Assembly (NCBI GenBank): GCA_963921795.1
Contig: OY997642.1
Coordinates: 37,180,340-37,244,339, forward strand
Length of the DNA stretch: 64,000 nucleotides
Direction of reading: 5' to 3'
DNA from: Nannobrachium achirus
Taxonomy: Eukaryota; Chordata; Actinopteri; Myctophiformes; Myctophidae
Under the pieces are notes generated by a model, which had not been told where the DNA came from, ran no database searches, and saw only the letters and a list, made by a program, of their open reading frames with translations. Of the stretch, positions 46,046 to 57,202 are shown one piece after another; positions within the stretch are counted from its first letter, which is position 1, and each line of letters begins with the position of its first letter. The translations under genes and the position numbers were made by a program.

Positions 46046-47039
46046 GCATCAGTTAATGCTATTACTGCTGCTACCATGAGCATGATCCAGCGCTGCGTCG
46101 TGCTGGAAGCCTGTGGTGCCGGCCCATCTTCCGGAGGCGCTGTCAGGCTGCGACCGTCGTCGCCACCGCCAGGTCGCAAGGGAACATGGGAAGCTGCAGT
46201 TCCAGCACCAGCGGTGGGAACTCCATTCCTCTCGCCAGCTGCAACTTTCCCAGATGCCCTGAGGAGCCACACTCTAGCAGGTAAATAGCAACGCATTTGC
46301 TTGTTCGATTCTGTGAGCGTTCAGCCGCTCTCTAAGCTTGCTAATAATAGGCAACCATAGTTGGATAGCAGCGACTTACTTGTACTGAATGTTGGGCTTT
46401 AGCCGCTCTCTAGGCTTGCATAGCTTGCCTTTAAAGGTCAAGACGGGTATCTCGTGGAGATTCTCATATGTGCAGCAGCAGACTCTGCAGCAGAGCGCTC
46501 CGTGGGCTGCGAAAATTTTCTCTGTGATCCTAAAAGTCAGCGACCTTAGGCGTGGTTTCATTGTTATGGTCAGCTAAAGCTAAGATGGTAATTTCTGCGG
46601 CAAGCACATGCGGTCACCAAGGCCAGGCTTAAGATGCGACTAGCACATGGCCTCTGAAGATTGCAGCTCGCAGTTTAAGCAGGGAAGGTACACCAGTGTC
46701 AGTCGCAGAACTAACTCTCCCTTCTGTCCTTTCATGTCCATGCTGAACACCGGGCTGTCTGCCCGACGTCCTCGTCACACGACCCCGGAGAGAGCTGCCA
46801 GATTTGCGGCCCGCCCCTCTTCACTCTGCATTCTCTCCGGATCGGAGCAGCCACACCACCAGCACTTCTGGTGCCCTCAGCTAACTCAAGATCCTGCACG
46901 CCAAGCTATCAAGCACACACAACACAGGACTGACCGAAGCGTAATGGTTCCAAGCTGGAGTTGGACGCGTTTCAGTTAACGCTTCTGCTGCTGATGCTAA
47001 TAGTGCTGCAGGCACTATTAGCAGGGTTGTTCCATAGGG

Positions 47040-47155
47040 TTCATTTTGCTGCTTCTGCTGCGTTACTCGGGGCACGCGCCCCTGATAGGTTGCGTGTTTT
47101 ATTTGCTGCTTCTGTTGCGTTACTCGGGCACGCGCCCCTGATAGGTTGCGGGCCA
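47040..47155. repeat. Tandem duplication around GCACGCGCCCCTGATAGG
   Basis: TTTGCTGCTTCTGCTGCGTT through CCCCTGATAGGTTGCG occurs twice, about 57 bp apart. A further ATTCTTACTTATTTTGCTTT motif repeats three times at 47430-47580. Confidence 0.8.
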
Positions 47156-47728
47156 CGATAAATATTACGCTTTAATATTTCAATCACGCAAAGCTAGGTG
47201 GTTGCTGGGGTGTCAGTTAGGTAGGATATATCAAGCTGTCTGGTGCTGAAGTTATATGAATTAAAGGTCTCATCGCTGCTTCTGGTTCTGCTGTCTGTAT
47301 ATATATTTCAGTGTTGCTGCTCCCGCTTGTCACTAGGCTGTTTAGTATGGCTTCCAGTTAGATTTCAGTTTCGCTATAGTCAGCAGAACCGCCTTCCTCA
47401 CCGTTGGTTCGGTCTGCCAGCTGCTAATATTCTTACTTATTATTTTGCTTTAGCAGGATTAATAGCGTTTCTGGCAAGCCGTTCATTCTCTTACTTATTT
47501 TGCTTAGTAGTATTTATAGCAAGCCATGCAGGCGGCTACATTCTTACTTATTTTGCTTTAGCAGTATTAATAGCCATCTATAACAATAGGACAGGCAGTT
47601 CATAGTTTGCCCCCGCAGTAATGATAATTCTTAATCGCTAGAGTCACAGCAGAGCTGCCTTCCTCGCAGTTGGCTAGCGCTGGCATGGGATTCTGAGCTT
47701 TTGGCGTGTTTTGGGGGTTTTGTAGTTT

Positions 47729-48041
47729 TGGGGGGTCTCGGGCCAGAGCTCGCTGTAATAAGATTATGCCCTCGATACTCATGGCAACATGGGGATCGTG
47801 GGTCAGCGAGTAATGGCCCGAGGCAGAACCCATGCCAAACAATGCTTCACTTAGGATATAGATTCTATGCTGTCTTATAGTAGCGCTTAAGGTAGGCTGC
47901 CAATATGATGCGCTTATATAGGCCTTAGATATTATGCTGTCTCTATAGTAGGGTGCTCAATATGCCATGCTGTGTGATGCTTGCTTCTGCCTTCATTCTT
48001 GTCAATAAAGTATACCTAAACCCAAGTGATCGTCTCCTGAA
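47729..48041 (+). repeat. B1 direct repeat
   Basis: It starts TGGGGGGTCTCGGGCCAGAG and ends GATCGTCTCCTGAA. AATAAA lies 32 bp before its end. It abuts A2 directly. Confidence 0.92.
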
Positions 48042-48199
48042 ATAGTGCGACGATTCGTAGAATCATAGCTAGTTCAGTGGACGGTCACAAGGGGGGCGCG
48101 CGCGCGGAGGGGGGCGGGACACAGGGTCCTGCCCCCCCCCTTACCCAGGGTTCTTAGGGAAGCTAGCTGGTGGGTCTCAGTCTTGTTGCATAGCACTGC
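48042..48199 (+). repeat. A2 direct repeat
   Basis: It matches A1 with a single difference (TTCAGTGG here, TTCGGTGG in A1). Confidence 0.92.
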
Positions 48200-48247
48200 C
48201 CCGCCACCACCCCAGCTCCACCGTCAGGTTCTGCTTCAGATCCCCCG

Positions 48248-48560
48248 TGGGGGGTCTCGGGCCAGAGCTCGCTGTAATAAGATTATGCCCTCGATACTCA
48301 TGGCAACATGGGGATCGTGGGTCAGCGAGTAATGGCCCGAGGCAGAACCCATGCCAAACAATGCTTCACTTAGGATATAGATTCTATGCTGTCTTATAGT
48401 AGCGCTTAAGGTAGGCTGCCAATATGATGCGCTTATATAGGCCTTAGATATTATGCTGTCTCTATAGTAGGGTGCTCAATATGCCATGCTGTGTGATGCT
48501 TGCTTCTGCCTTCATTCTTGTCAATAAAGTATACCTAAACCCAAGTGATCGTCTCCTGAA
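48248..48560 (+). repeat. B2 direct repeat
   Basis: It appears identical to B1 and ends at the hAT sequence CTCAAATATTTG. Confidence 0.92.
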
Positions 48561-48672
48561 CTCAAATATTTGCTTCTGGGGGTCCCTGGAACAAAATATT
48601 TTGAGATGGGGGACTGCGGCCAAATACATATCATTTTGGAGGTCCTTGACATGACAAAGTTTGAGAACCACT
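48561..48672 (+). mobile_element. hAT-like element, right part
   Basis: It continues the element begun at 42655 and ends GTTTGAGAACCACTG, the complement of a CAGTGGTTCTCAAAC hAT terminus. Confidence 0.75.
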
Positions 48673-48740
48673 GGTATAGCAACATACATTTTTCAGAAAA
48701 CTGTCAGGATTTTGAAGACATAATGTAGAATCGGCCTATT

Positions 48741-48880
48741 ACAGTGGTTCTCAAACCCCATCTCAAAATATTGTGTTCTAGGGACCCCCAGAAGCAAATA
48801 TTTGAGTTAAAAATGTTCACCCTGAATTTGGGTCTTGCCTAAAGCTAGATGCAGAATAGATACACACGGTCAGATGTGGT
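48741..48880 (-). mobile_element. hAT-like element, uninterrupted sister copy
   Basis: It starts CAGTGGTTCTCAAACC on the plus strand and runs through CAAATATTTGAGTTAAAAAT, showing the continuous sequence at which the 5.8-kb insertion occurred in the neighbouring copy. Confidence 0.75.
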
Positions 48881-49540
48881 CTCCCTACTTTTTCATTGAG
48901 AAATGCAGACCCCATGGTGTCGAGTAGGACACCTACTGGTTGAGAATGTCAATACAATTATTTGAAGAAAAAGGCACACAGGCACACATCCAGTGACACA
49001 GGAGCAGAGCAGATATACCGTTTCTATGGTAGTTTCTGGCTTTGAAAATGTCCTTTTCAACAAACAGTAGATACAATGAAAAATGTAAATGTCTTATGCT
49101 CCAAAAACACACTAAAATATAGCTGCAAGCAGCGATAAAGTGGCCAAGGCAGAAAAAGCAGGAAAGCAAAAAAGCATCAAGGGAAAGCAAAGAACAAATC
49201 AAAGAAAAACTGGAAGCAGTGTTCTTCCGAACAGGTCTCCGGCAGGTCAGGTGTTTTTTTTTTTTTTTTTTTTTGGCCTAGTGGTGACTATAATAGGCCT
49301 ATAGGTACATGATATCATTGCAATCCTTGGAACTCACAACATAGGTGTAGACATGACAGTTTGTATTATAATGCTTGTTTCAGGATTTATGATGCAAAAT
49401 ACATTATTTAGTAATGGCGGATATTAAAATACGCATCAAGGGGGGTTGGGGGACATTTATAGGAAGGCTCCATATCAGACATTGTTCAAGGAACCAAACT
49501 GTAAAGTCTACCAAATGTCATGGTATTATGCTAATTTAAA

Positions 49541-49612
49541 CCCCAAGCGGGATTCGATCCAACAACCTTCTGCATGAAAGGCATATGCCCTGACCACTAC
49601 ACTAGGCAGCCA
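49541..49612 (-). repeat. tRNA-like module in unit 1
   Basis: The minus strand reads TAGTGTAGTGGTCAGGGC (A-box-like) and TTGGATCGAATCCCGC (B-box-like) at tRNA spacing. It recurs at about 51537-51609. Acceptor-stem pairing is poor, so this is a tRNA-derived module rather than a tRNA gene. Confidence 0.55.
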
Positions 49613-49923
49613 CAGGATCTGTTAACCATGTTTGTTTAAAAAAAAAGTTCTATGTAGGCTGAGTGCCTTGATTTTATTGATTTATTTTTTATATTTTGGA
49701 GGCTTGGGGTGAAATCAATCTGAGTAAATGTAATCTGAGTATTTCTGACATTTTCGAGTGATCATATTTTCTTTTACTCAAAACCGAAAAAAACAGCCGG
49801 TAGAGAAGGGCTCATTTTAAACATGAACGTGATCTGGAGTTAGATCAGACGTGTCAACATTAAAGAGTTTGACAAATGCACATGCCATGGGCATCCAGGA
49901 TGTTAACATCAACTCAACCCGAC

Positions 49924-49990
49924 GTGGGGTTTGAACTGCCAACCATCCGTATACCAGGCACAGGCACTGACCACTACACTATGGCAGTCA
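49924..49990 (-). repeat. Second tRNA-like module
   Basis: AGTGTAGTGGTCAGTGCC and GGCAGTTCAAACCCCAC on the minus strand repeat the A/B box layout. Copies are at 51921-51988 and 52179-52247. Confidence 0.5.
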
Positions 49991-51121
49991 CAGATTTTGG
50001 ACCTGTCATTTTAAAAAAAAAGAAAAGAAAAAAGAAAAAGTTTCATGTAATGTACTTGACGCCTTCTTTCAAAATGATATAGTGCCCCCCTTTGGCCAAT
50101 TGGGGTAAGATTGGTTTCAGCGATGTTTGGACTAACCCTCTACAGTAGTTCATCATGAAAATTTTACTTTGCATGTATGTTTTAGAGGCAGAAGAATAAT
50201 TTGCATACAACTTGCAATGTTGATTGAATTATTAAAAAAGCATGTTTCAATGTTTAAAAAATCCGATCTGACAGATCTTTAGATATTGGTCCAAAGTTCA
50301 TGTAAAAAAAGTTCTGTGCACGTGACGCAAAAGTTCCGGAATAAAAGCGGGTTTAAGTGTTTTACAAACTGCTCAAATTGGCGGAAAATCTAAGGGCGGA
50401 GCTTACTTAACAAAGACACAGATGTCTTCCGCTTGAGTCAAGGCACGCGTGTAAGCAAGTTGCATGTCTTCAAACGAAACGAGGCATGACTTATGCCCCT
50501 TTAAAGTTTGAGTTTTCAAACGCTTCGTATAGCGCCCCCCTTTGGCCAATTGGAGTAAGATTGCTTTCAGTGATATTTGGACTAACCCTCTACATATTTG
50601 CCAAATGCCATGAACGTGTGACTTTGCATGTATGATTTAGAGGCAGAAGAATAATTTGCATAAAACTGCAACATTGAGTGAATTATTAAAAAATAATGTT
50701 TCGCTTTAAAGAAAATCCGCCTAAGTTTTCAGACCGTATTGGTCCAAAGTTCATGTAAAAAAAGTTTCGCGCACATTACGCGAAAATCCCAGGAGGAGAT
50801 ACATTTTTACTGTTTTTCATATAATTCAAAATTGTGGGAGAAGTAAAGGTCAGAGGTCAAAAGTCAGAGCGTAAAAGTTGTTCGGCATGAGGAGACACGT
50901 AAGTGTATAAAGGTCTCATTGCTGTACCTGAAACAGAGCATGAGTTATACCTGTTCAAAGTTGGCATTTTTCAAAGGCTTCCTACAGCGCCACCCTTTGG
51001 CCGATTTTTGCGAGCTTCGCGTTTTAGCCGTTTGGCATGGTCCTCTGCCATACTGCCGAGTTTCGTAAAAAGCGACTGCACGGTCTAGCCGCTAGAGAAA
51101 AAGTGGCGGAAGAATAATAAT

Positions 51122-53377
51122 AAATATAGCTGCAAGCAGCGATAAAGTGGCCAAGGCAGAAAAAGCAGGAAAGCAAAAAAGCATCAAGGGAAAGCAAAGA
51201 ACAAATCAAAGAAAAACTGGAAGCAGTGTTCTTCCGAACAGGTCTCCGGCAGGTCAGGTGTTTTTTGTTTGTTTTTTTTGGCCTAGTGGTGACTATAATA
51301 GGTACATGATATCATTGCAATCCTTGGCAATCACAACATAGGTGTAGACATGACAGTTTGTATTATAATGCTTGTTTCAGGATTTATGATGCAAAATACA
51401 TTATTTAGTAATGGCGGATATTAAAATACGCATCAAGGGGGGTTGGGGGACATTTATAGGAAGGCTCCATATCAGACATTGTTCAAGGAACCAAACTGTA
51501 AAGTCTACCAAATGTCATGGTATTATGCTAATTTAAACCCCAAGCGGGATTCGATCCAACGACCTTCTGCATGAAAGGCATATGCCCTGACCACAACACT
51601 AGGCAGCCACAGGATCTGTTAACCATGTTTGTTTAAAAAAAAAGTTCTATGTAGGCTGAGTGCCTTGATTTTATTGATTTATTTTTTATATTTTGGAGGC
51701 TTGGGGTGAAATCAATCTGAGTAAATGTAATCTGAGTATTTCTGACATTTTCGAGTGATCATATTTTCTTTTACTCAAAACCGAAAAAAACAGCCGGTAG
51801 AGAAGGGCTCATTTTAAACATGAACGTGATCTGGAGTTAGATCAGACGTGTCAACATTAAAGAGTTTGACATATGCACATGCCATGGGCATCCAGGATGT
51901 TAACATCAACTCAACCCAACGTGGGGTTTGAACTGCCAACCATCCGTATACCAGGCACAGGCACTGACCACTACACTACGGCAGTCACACATTTTGGACC
52001 TGTCATTTTTAAAAAAAAGAAAAGAAAAAAGAAAAAGTTTCATGTAAATCTACAGTAGTTGTGGGGCTCATTTTAAACATGAACGTGATCTGGAGTTAGA
52101 TCAGACGTGTCAACATTAAAGAGTTTGACATATGCACATGCCATGGGCATCCAGGGTGTTAACATCAACTCAACCCGAGGTGGGATTTGAACTGACAACC
52201 ATCCGTATACCAGGCACAGGCACTGACCACTACACTACAGCAGCCACACATAATGGACCTGTCATTTAAAAAAAAAGAAAAGAAAAAAGAAAAAGTTTCA
52301 TGTAATGTACTTGACGCCTTCTTTCAAAATGATATAGTGCCCCCCTTTGGCCAATTGGGGTAAGATTGGTTTCAGCGATGTTTGGACTAACCCTCTACAG
52401 TAGTTCATCATGAAATTTTTACTTTGCATGTATGTTTTAGAGGCAGAAGAATAATTTGCATACAACTTGCAATGTTGATTGAATTATTAAAAAAGCATGT
52501 TTCAATGTTTAAAAAATCCGATCTGACAGATCTTTAGATATTGGTCCAAAGTTCATGTAAAAAAAAGTTCTGTGCACGTGACGCAAAAGTTCCGGAATAA
52601 AAGCGGGTTTAAGTGTTTTACAAACTGCTCAAATTGGCGGAAAATCTAAGGGCGGAGCTTACTTAACAAAGACACAGATGTTTTCCGCTTGAGTCAAGGC
52701 ACGCGTGTAAGCAAGTTGCATGTCTTCAAACGAAACGAGGCATGACTTATGCCCCTTTAAAGTTTGAGTTTTCAAACGCTTCATATAGCGCCCCCCTTTG
52801 GCCAATTGGAGTAAGATTGCTTTCAGTGATATTTGCACTAACCCTCTACACATTTGCCAAATGCCATGAACGTGTGACTTTGCATGTATGATTTAGAGGC
52901 AGAAGAATAATTTGCATAAAACTGCAACATTGAGTGAATTATTAAAAAATAATGTTTCGCTTTAAAGAAAATCCGCCTAAGTTTTCAGACCGTATTGGTC
53001 CAAAGTTCATGTAAAAAAAGTTTCGCGCACATTACGCGAAAATCCCAGGAGGAGATACATTTTGACTGTTTTTCATATAATTCAAAATTGTGGGAGAAGT
53101 AAAGGTCAGAGGTCAAAAGTCAGAGCGTAAAAGTTGTTCGGCATGAGGAGACGCGTAAGTGTATACAGGTTTCATTGCTGTACCTGAAACAGGGCATGAG
53201 CTACACCAGTTCAAAGTTGGCATTTTTCAAAGGCTTCCTACAGCGCCACCCTTTGGCCGATTGTTGCGAGCTTCGCGTTTTAGCCGTTTGGCATAGTCCT
53301 CTGCCATACTGCCGAGTTTCGTAAAAAGCGACTGCACGGTCTAGCCGCTAGAGAAAAAGTGGCGGAAGAATAATAAT
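51122..53377 (+). repeat. 2-kb tandem unit 2, with internal duplication
   Basis: Same start and end as unit 1. It is longer by about 250 bp because the segment at 51806-52040 (GGGCTCATTTTAAACATGAA onward) is repeated at 52065-52290. Confidence 0.88.
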
Positions 53378-54055
53378 AAATATAGCTGCAAGCAGCGATA
53401 AAGTGGCCAAGGTAGAAAAAGTAGGAAAGCAAAAAAGCATCAAGGGAAAGCAAAGAAGAAATCAAAGAAAAACTAGAAGTAGTGTTCTTCCGAACAGGTC
53501 TCCAGCAGGTCAGGTGTTTTTTTTTTGGCCTAGTGGTGACTATAATACGCCAAAGTCAAAAGGGTACCACGTGTTCTTTGGCCTTTCACGGCAATCGGAC
53601 GCTGCATGCGGGATTTGAGGCATTTTGTTCCAAAAATGGGTTTTGCAAAAATTGACCCGCTGGTGGCGCTATAACAGGCCAATGTGAGAAGGGTGGCATC
53701 TGTTCCTTGGCCTAGTGGGAATGTGCGTGCAGAATCTCACACAAATAGCAGGCTGCGTTTGAGACATTTTGTTCAAAAAGGAGCAATCCTGCAAACCTTG
53801 GAATTCAATGTTAGCCAATTAGATAGAATATGATATTGGACAAATCCGTCATGATTACATCACTGTAGAGATACTGTGTGCCCATTTGTGTGATTATCGG
53901 ATAAAATCTGAAGGAGTAATATTGAAGAATGCGTTTTCGGCCTTCTGGTGACAGAGACTCTGCCGATTTTACACTAATCGGCATAGTTATTGGTAAAAGC
54001 ACAAATTGACCTCTACACAACATGTATGCAAAAGACTATATGCAACAGACATAAA
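53378..54055 (+). repeat. Tandem unit 3, divergent and truncated
   Basis: It starts like units 1 and 2 but after about 53545 switches to a related sequence with GCTGGTGGCGCTATAACAGG and ends without the usual 3' part. Confidence 0.7.
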
Positions 54056-54263
54056 ATAGTTCCAAAGAACTCCTCAAGGTTTTAACTCAATATCTTTATT
54101 TTCCAACTTTTTCATTAGTTGTCTTTGTTGAAGAGTTGGTCATCAGGTTGTAAACCTTCAAAACAGAGGGTTAACAGCCTAGCCATTTTCAGGCATGTCT
54201 TTTAAATCACAATGTTTTCAAATAATTCAAGTAGTAAACGTCTTCAAATAAAGTTTTTAAACA

Positions 54264-54906
54264 TTAAAGGGATATTACACTTTCAAAAAACTTTTGGTCA
54301 TTGTATGGTCTAATCAGGCTTGTATGAACACCCTGAACAGTTTTTAGTTTTCTTCACTCAGTATTTAGATATTTGATGTAAATGTTACCAGCTCCAACAC
54401 GCCCAGGCCCTCTCCACATACACACCCATTGTAACTTCAAACTCCATTTTAACCATGATAGATTCATCAAAAACACCCATTATTTTTTCTGGTGACTCAT
54501 AATACCCTCCTAATACGTGAGCAGACCGTGTTTTTTCAATAACTTTTTTCTTTTATTTTTAATAATTCTTTGGGAAAATGGAAAACATTAAATACAATAA
54601 TATTTTATTGAAAATAAATGAAAAAAGTTATTGAAAAAACACGGTCTGCTCACGTATTAGGAGGGTATTATGAGTCACCAGAAAAAATAATGGGTGTTTT
54701 TAATGAATCTATCATGGTTAAAATGGAGTTTGAAGTTACTATGGGTGTGTATGTGGAGAGGGCCTGGGCGTGTTGGAGATGGTAACATTTACATCAAATA
54801 TCTAAATACTGAATGAAGCAAATTAAAAACTGTTCAGGGTGTTCATACAAGCCTGATTAGACCATACAATGACCAAAAGTTTTTTGAAAGTGTAATATCC
54901 CTTTAA
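54264..54906. mobile_element. Foldback element, TTAA-flanked, 643 bp
   Basis: TTAAAGGGATATTACACTTT at the left end and its complement at the right. The arms pair over roughly 290 nt each, including GAGCAGACCGTGTTTTTTCA against its inverse. It is the closest relative of 8607-9237. Confidence 0.82.
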
Positions 54907-55485
54907 GTATTGTGAAGTCTGAACCCAAACCAGCACACGGAAACAGTTCTCAAGGTGAAAACGCAATAAGCGTTGTTTTATTCAATGGGGCGTTCCCCTA
55001 AAACATGAAATAAAGTTCTTCCCAAAACCGGGGCTTTTAACTCAAAATATGCTTCTTTCCAGAACTTAACAAACAGGGGTTACATTCGAAACATATGTTT
55101 CACAGTATGCCGTTGCTTCCATTAACACATGCCATTTCTCTTCCAAGACTCAGATGCAGCTCCTAATTTGCCTACAATGGGAACAGATAGAACCACCATT
55201 AGCAATGTGGCAAAATACAGAGCAAATGTGCGACAGAGGAGAACATAGTGGAGTTTTGCTTACTGCTCGATGGAAGAGTCCCTTCGAGAGCCAGCTACAC
55301 AGTGAAGCAGAGCTCGGTGGTTAAGAGCAAAAACATTTGGATTGCCTGACTCGGAGAAGCTGTGTTGCGGCCAGGTGCTGACAAATCAAACTGATTGCAA
55401 CAAGCAGCCATCTTAGCTGCTGCATTCTGGGAAATGTAGTTTTTCTGAAAACCAAACTAAGCCATCAGTTAGATTCAGTTCACAT
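54907..55485. other. Intergenic, no gene recognised
   Basis: No exon is visible. GCATTCTGGGAAATGTAG at 55423-55440 resembles a ZNF143/SBF-type ACTACAATTCCC element in reverse, without a gene to serve. Confidence 0.35.
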
Positions 55486-55487
55486 GC

Positions 55488-55525
55488 ACGCATGCACGCA
55501 CGCACGCACGCATGCACGCACACAC

Positions 55526-55588
<63 letters not shown>
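55488..55588. repeat. (ACGC)n-(AC)n microsatellite
   Basis: GCACGCATGCACGC units followed by about 35 AC units. Confidence 0.95.
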
Positions 55589-55589
<1 letters not shown>

Positions 55590-55608
55590 GTGCCTAACCA
55601 TTCTGCAT

Positions 55609-56104
55609 TAGAGGTGGGATTTATGGCTCTTTGAATCGAGACAGTACCATCGATCTGGCTCACTGAAAAGAGCCGTTCAAAAGACTGGCTCATTTGGCTC
55701 CTTGTATATTTATATATTTTTAAGAAGAATTTGTTTAAACATGAATCCACAAGGTGGCACCACATTCCTCTGCTGACAGTTGAGATCACAATTTAGTATT
55801 TACCCTTTTCATAAAATGTGTGTGTAAATTAAGCTACTATACCTTGACTTTTGTTATTCATAAAACACCAAAAAAAAAAAAACAAGCAGGCAACAATGAA
55901 CTCGCTCCTCCACTTGTTCTCTCTCTCTCTCTCACTCACTCACTGTACTCAGTCAGTACTCAGTGGAGTAGCAAGGAGATGTTGAATTGGGGGGAGGGGG
56001 TCTCCCCCCAAATGAACGGCTCTCTACTGCGCGAACCGGATCCCAACGTTCACTTCAAAGAGCCGTTCAAAAGATTCGATTCGTTCGCGAACGTCCCAGC
56101 TCTA
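55609..56104. mobile_element. hAT-type MITE with perfect 8-bp target duplication
   Basis: It opens TAGAGGTGGGATTTATGG and closes AACGTCCCAGCTCTA. AAGAGCCGTTCAAAAGA subterminal motifs occur at both ends. TTCTGCAT flanks it at 55601-55608 and 56105-56112. The 496-bp body is non-coding. Confidence 0.85.
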
Positions 56105-56184
56105 TTCTGCATCTAGCCTAAGGCCCAGATCATGGGAAAACCCTACTCACGTCAGGGTGGGGGGTCCCCAGTTCATCAAATATG

Positions 56185-57202
56185 ATTCTTTTTGGTTTCA
56201 GTGATATTTGGACTTACCCTCTACAGTAGTTCATCATGAAAATGTTACTTTGCATGTATGTTTTAGAGGCAGAAGAATAATTTGCATAAAACTTGCAATG
56301 TTGATGGAATTATTAAAAAAGCATGTTTCAATGTTTAAAAAATCCGATCTGACAGATCTTTAGATATTGGTCCAAAGTTCATGTAAAAAGAGTTATGTGT
56401 ACGTGACGCAAAAGTTCCGGAATAAAAGCGGGTTTAAGTGTTTTACAAACTGCTCAAATTGGCGGAAAATCTAAGGGCGGAGCTTACTTAACAAAGACAC
56501 AGATGTCTTCCGCTTGAGTCAAGGCACGCGTGTAAGCAAGTTGCATGTCTTCAAACGAAACGAGGCATGACTTATGCCCCTTTAAAGTTTGAGTTTTCAA
56601 ACGCTTCGTATAGCGCCCCCCTTTGGCCAATTGGAGTAAGATTGCTTTCAGTGATATTTGGACTAACCCTCTACATATTTGCCAAATGCCATGAACGTGT
56701 CACTTTGCATGTATGATTTAGAGGCAGAAGAATAATTTGCATATAACTGCAACATTGAGTGAATTATTAAAAAATAATCTTTCGCTTTAAAGAAAATCCG
56801 CCTAACTTCTCAGACCGTATTGGTCCAAAGTTCATGTAAAAAAAGTTTCGCGCACATTACGCGAAAATCCCAGGAGGAGATACATTTTGACTGTTTTTCA
56901 TATAATTCAAAATTGTGGGAGAGGTAAAGGTCAGAGGTCAAAAGTCAGAGCGTAAAAGTTGTTCGGCATGAGGAGACGCATAAGTGTATACAGGTTTCAT
57001 TGCTGTACCTGAAACAGGGCATGAGCTACACCAGTTCAAAGTTGGCATTTTTCAAAGGCTTCCTACAGCGCCACCCTTTGGCCGATTGTTGCGAGCTTCG
57101 CGTTTTAGCCGTTTGGCATAGTCCTCTGCCATACTGCCGAGTTTCGTAAAAAGCGACTGCACGGTCTAGCCGCTAGAGAAAAAGTGGCGGAAGAATAATA
57201 AT
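56185..57202 (+). repeat. 3' half of the 2-kb unit
   Basis: It matches about 50115-51120 of unit 1, from GGTTTCAGTGATATTTGGAC to GGCGGAAGAATAATAAT. Confidence 0.85.

Larger units (their letters stand above)
42885..47728 (+). other. Internal region of the split-repeat element, no recognised coding frame
   Basis: This is GC-richer than its surroundings and full of GCTAGC, GCTGCTA and GCTAAC words. Local duplications are frequent. The longest open frames (45799-46296 minus, 46647-46979 plus) fall in biased sequence and show no domain. It could be captured host sequence, a decayed interior or a non-coding RNA template. Confidence 0.5.
42727..48560 (+). mobile_element. Split-direct-repeat retroelement (Ngaro/PAT-like, DIRS order), non-autonomous
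   Basis: Repeat order is A1 (42727-42884), internal (42885-47728), B1 (47729-48041), A2 (48042-48199), 48-bp linker, B2 (48248-48560). A1 and A2 differ at one position in 158; B1 and B2 appear identical over 313. A1-internal-B1-A2-B2 is the published layout of Ngaro and PAT tyrosine-recombinase retrotransposons, not of LTR elements. Such elements integrate without target duplication, and none is present here: the hAT sister copy gives the empty site, leaving only a 2-bp AA ambiguity. A carries a GGGGGCGGGAC GC box, and B carries AATAAA at 48004-48009 and 48523-48528, so A may hold the promoter and B the terminator. No gag, reverse transcriptase, RNase H or recombinase frame is recognisable in the 4.8-kb interior. 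The class assignment rests on structure alone. An alternative is a 519-bp tandem dimer whose first copy received a 4.8-kb insert. Confidence 0.68.
49115..51121 (+). repeat. 2-kb tandem unit 1
   Basis: It starts AAATATAGCTGCAAGCAGCG and ends with GGCGGAAGAATAATAATA. The interior has tRNA-like segments, GCGCCCCCCTTTGGCCAATT phrases and no coding frame. It is nearly identical to unit 2 over their shared length. Confidence 0.88.

Noticed and set aside
45799..46296. Minus-strand open frame of 165 codons inside the split-repeat element
   Set aside because: Its C-terminal half is the CCCGCC/CCTGCC low-complexity tract, and the other half has an equally open opposite frame. No gag, RT or recombinase motif is present.
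42727..48560. Ordinary LTR retrotransposon
   Set aside because: A normal LTR element has the same full repeat at both ends. Here only A is at the left end, and B precedes a full A-B at the right. Ends are not TG...CA, and there is no 4-6 bp target duplication.
42727..48560. Gene followed by its own spliced retrocopy (A-intron-B then A-B)
   Set aside because: The A-B copy contains a 48-bp linker not found between plausible splice sites of the long copy. There is no poly(A) tail, and the insertion as a whole lacks a target duplication.
49541..49612. Functional tRNA gene
   Set aside because: A- and B-box-like words are present, but acceptor-stem pairing is poor and the segment is repeated within 2-kb units, so it is tRNA-derived repeat.
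49115..53400. CRISPR-like or satellite array
   Set aside because: The genome is eukaryotic, units are about 2 kb with SINE-like parts, and there are no short repeats with unique spacers.
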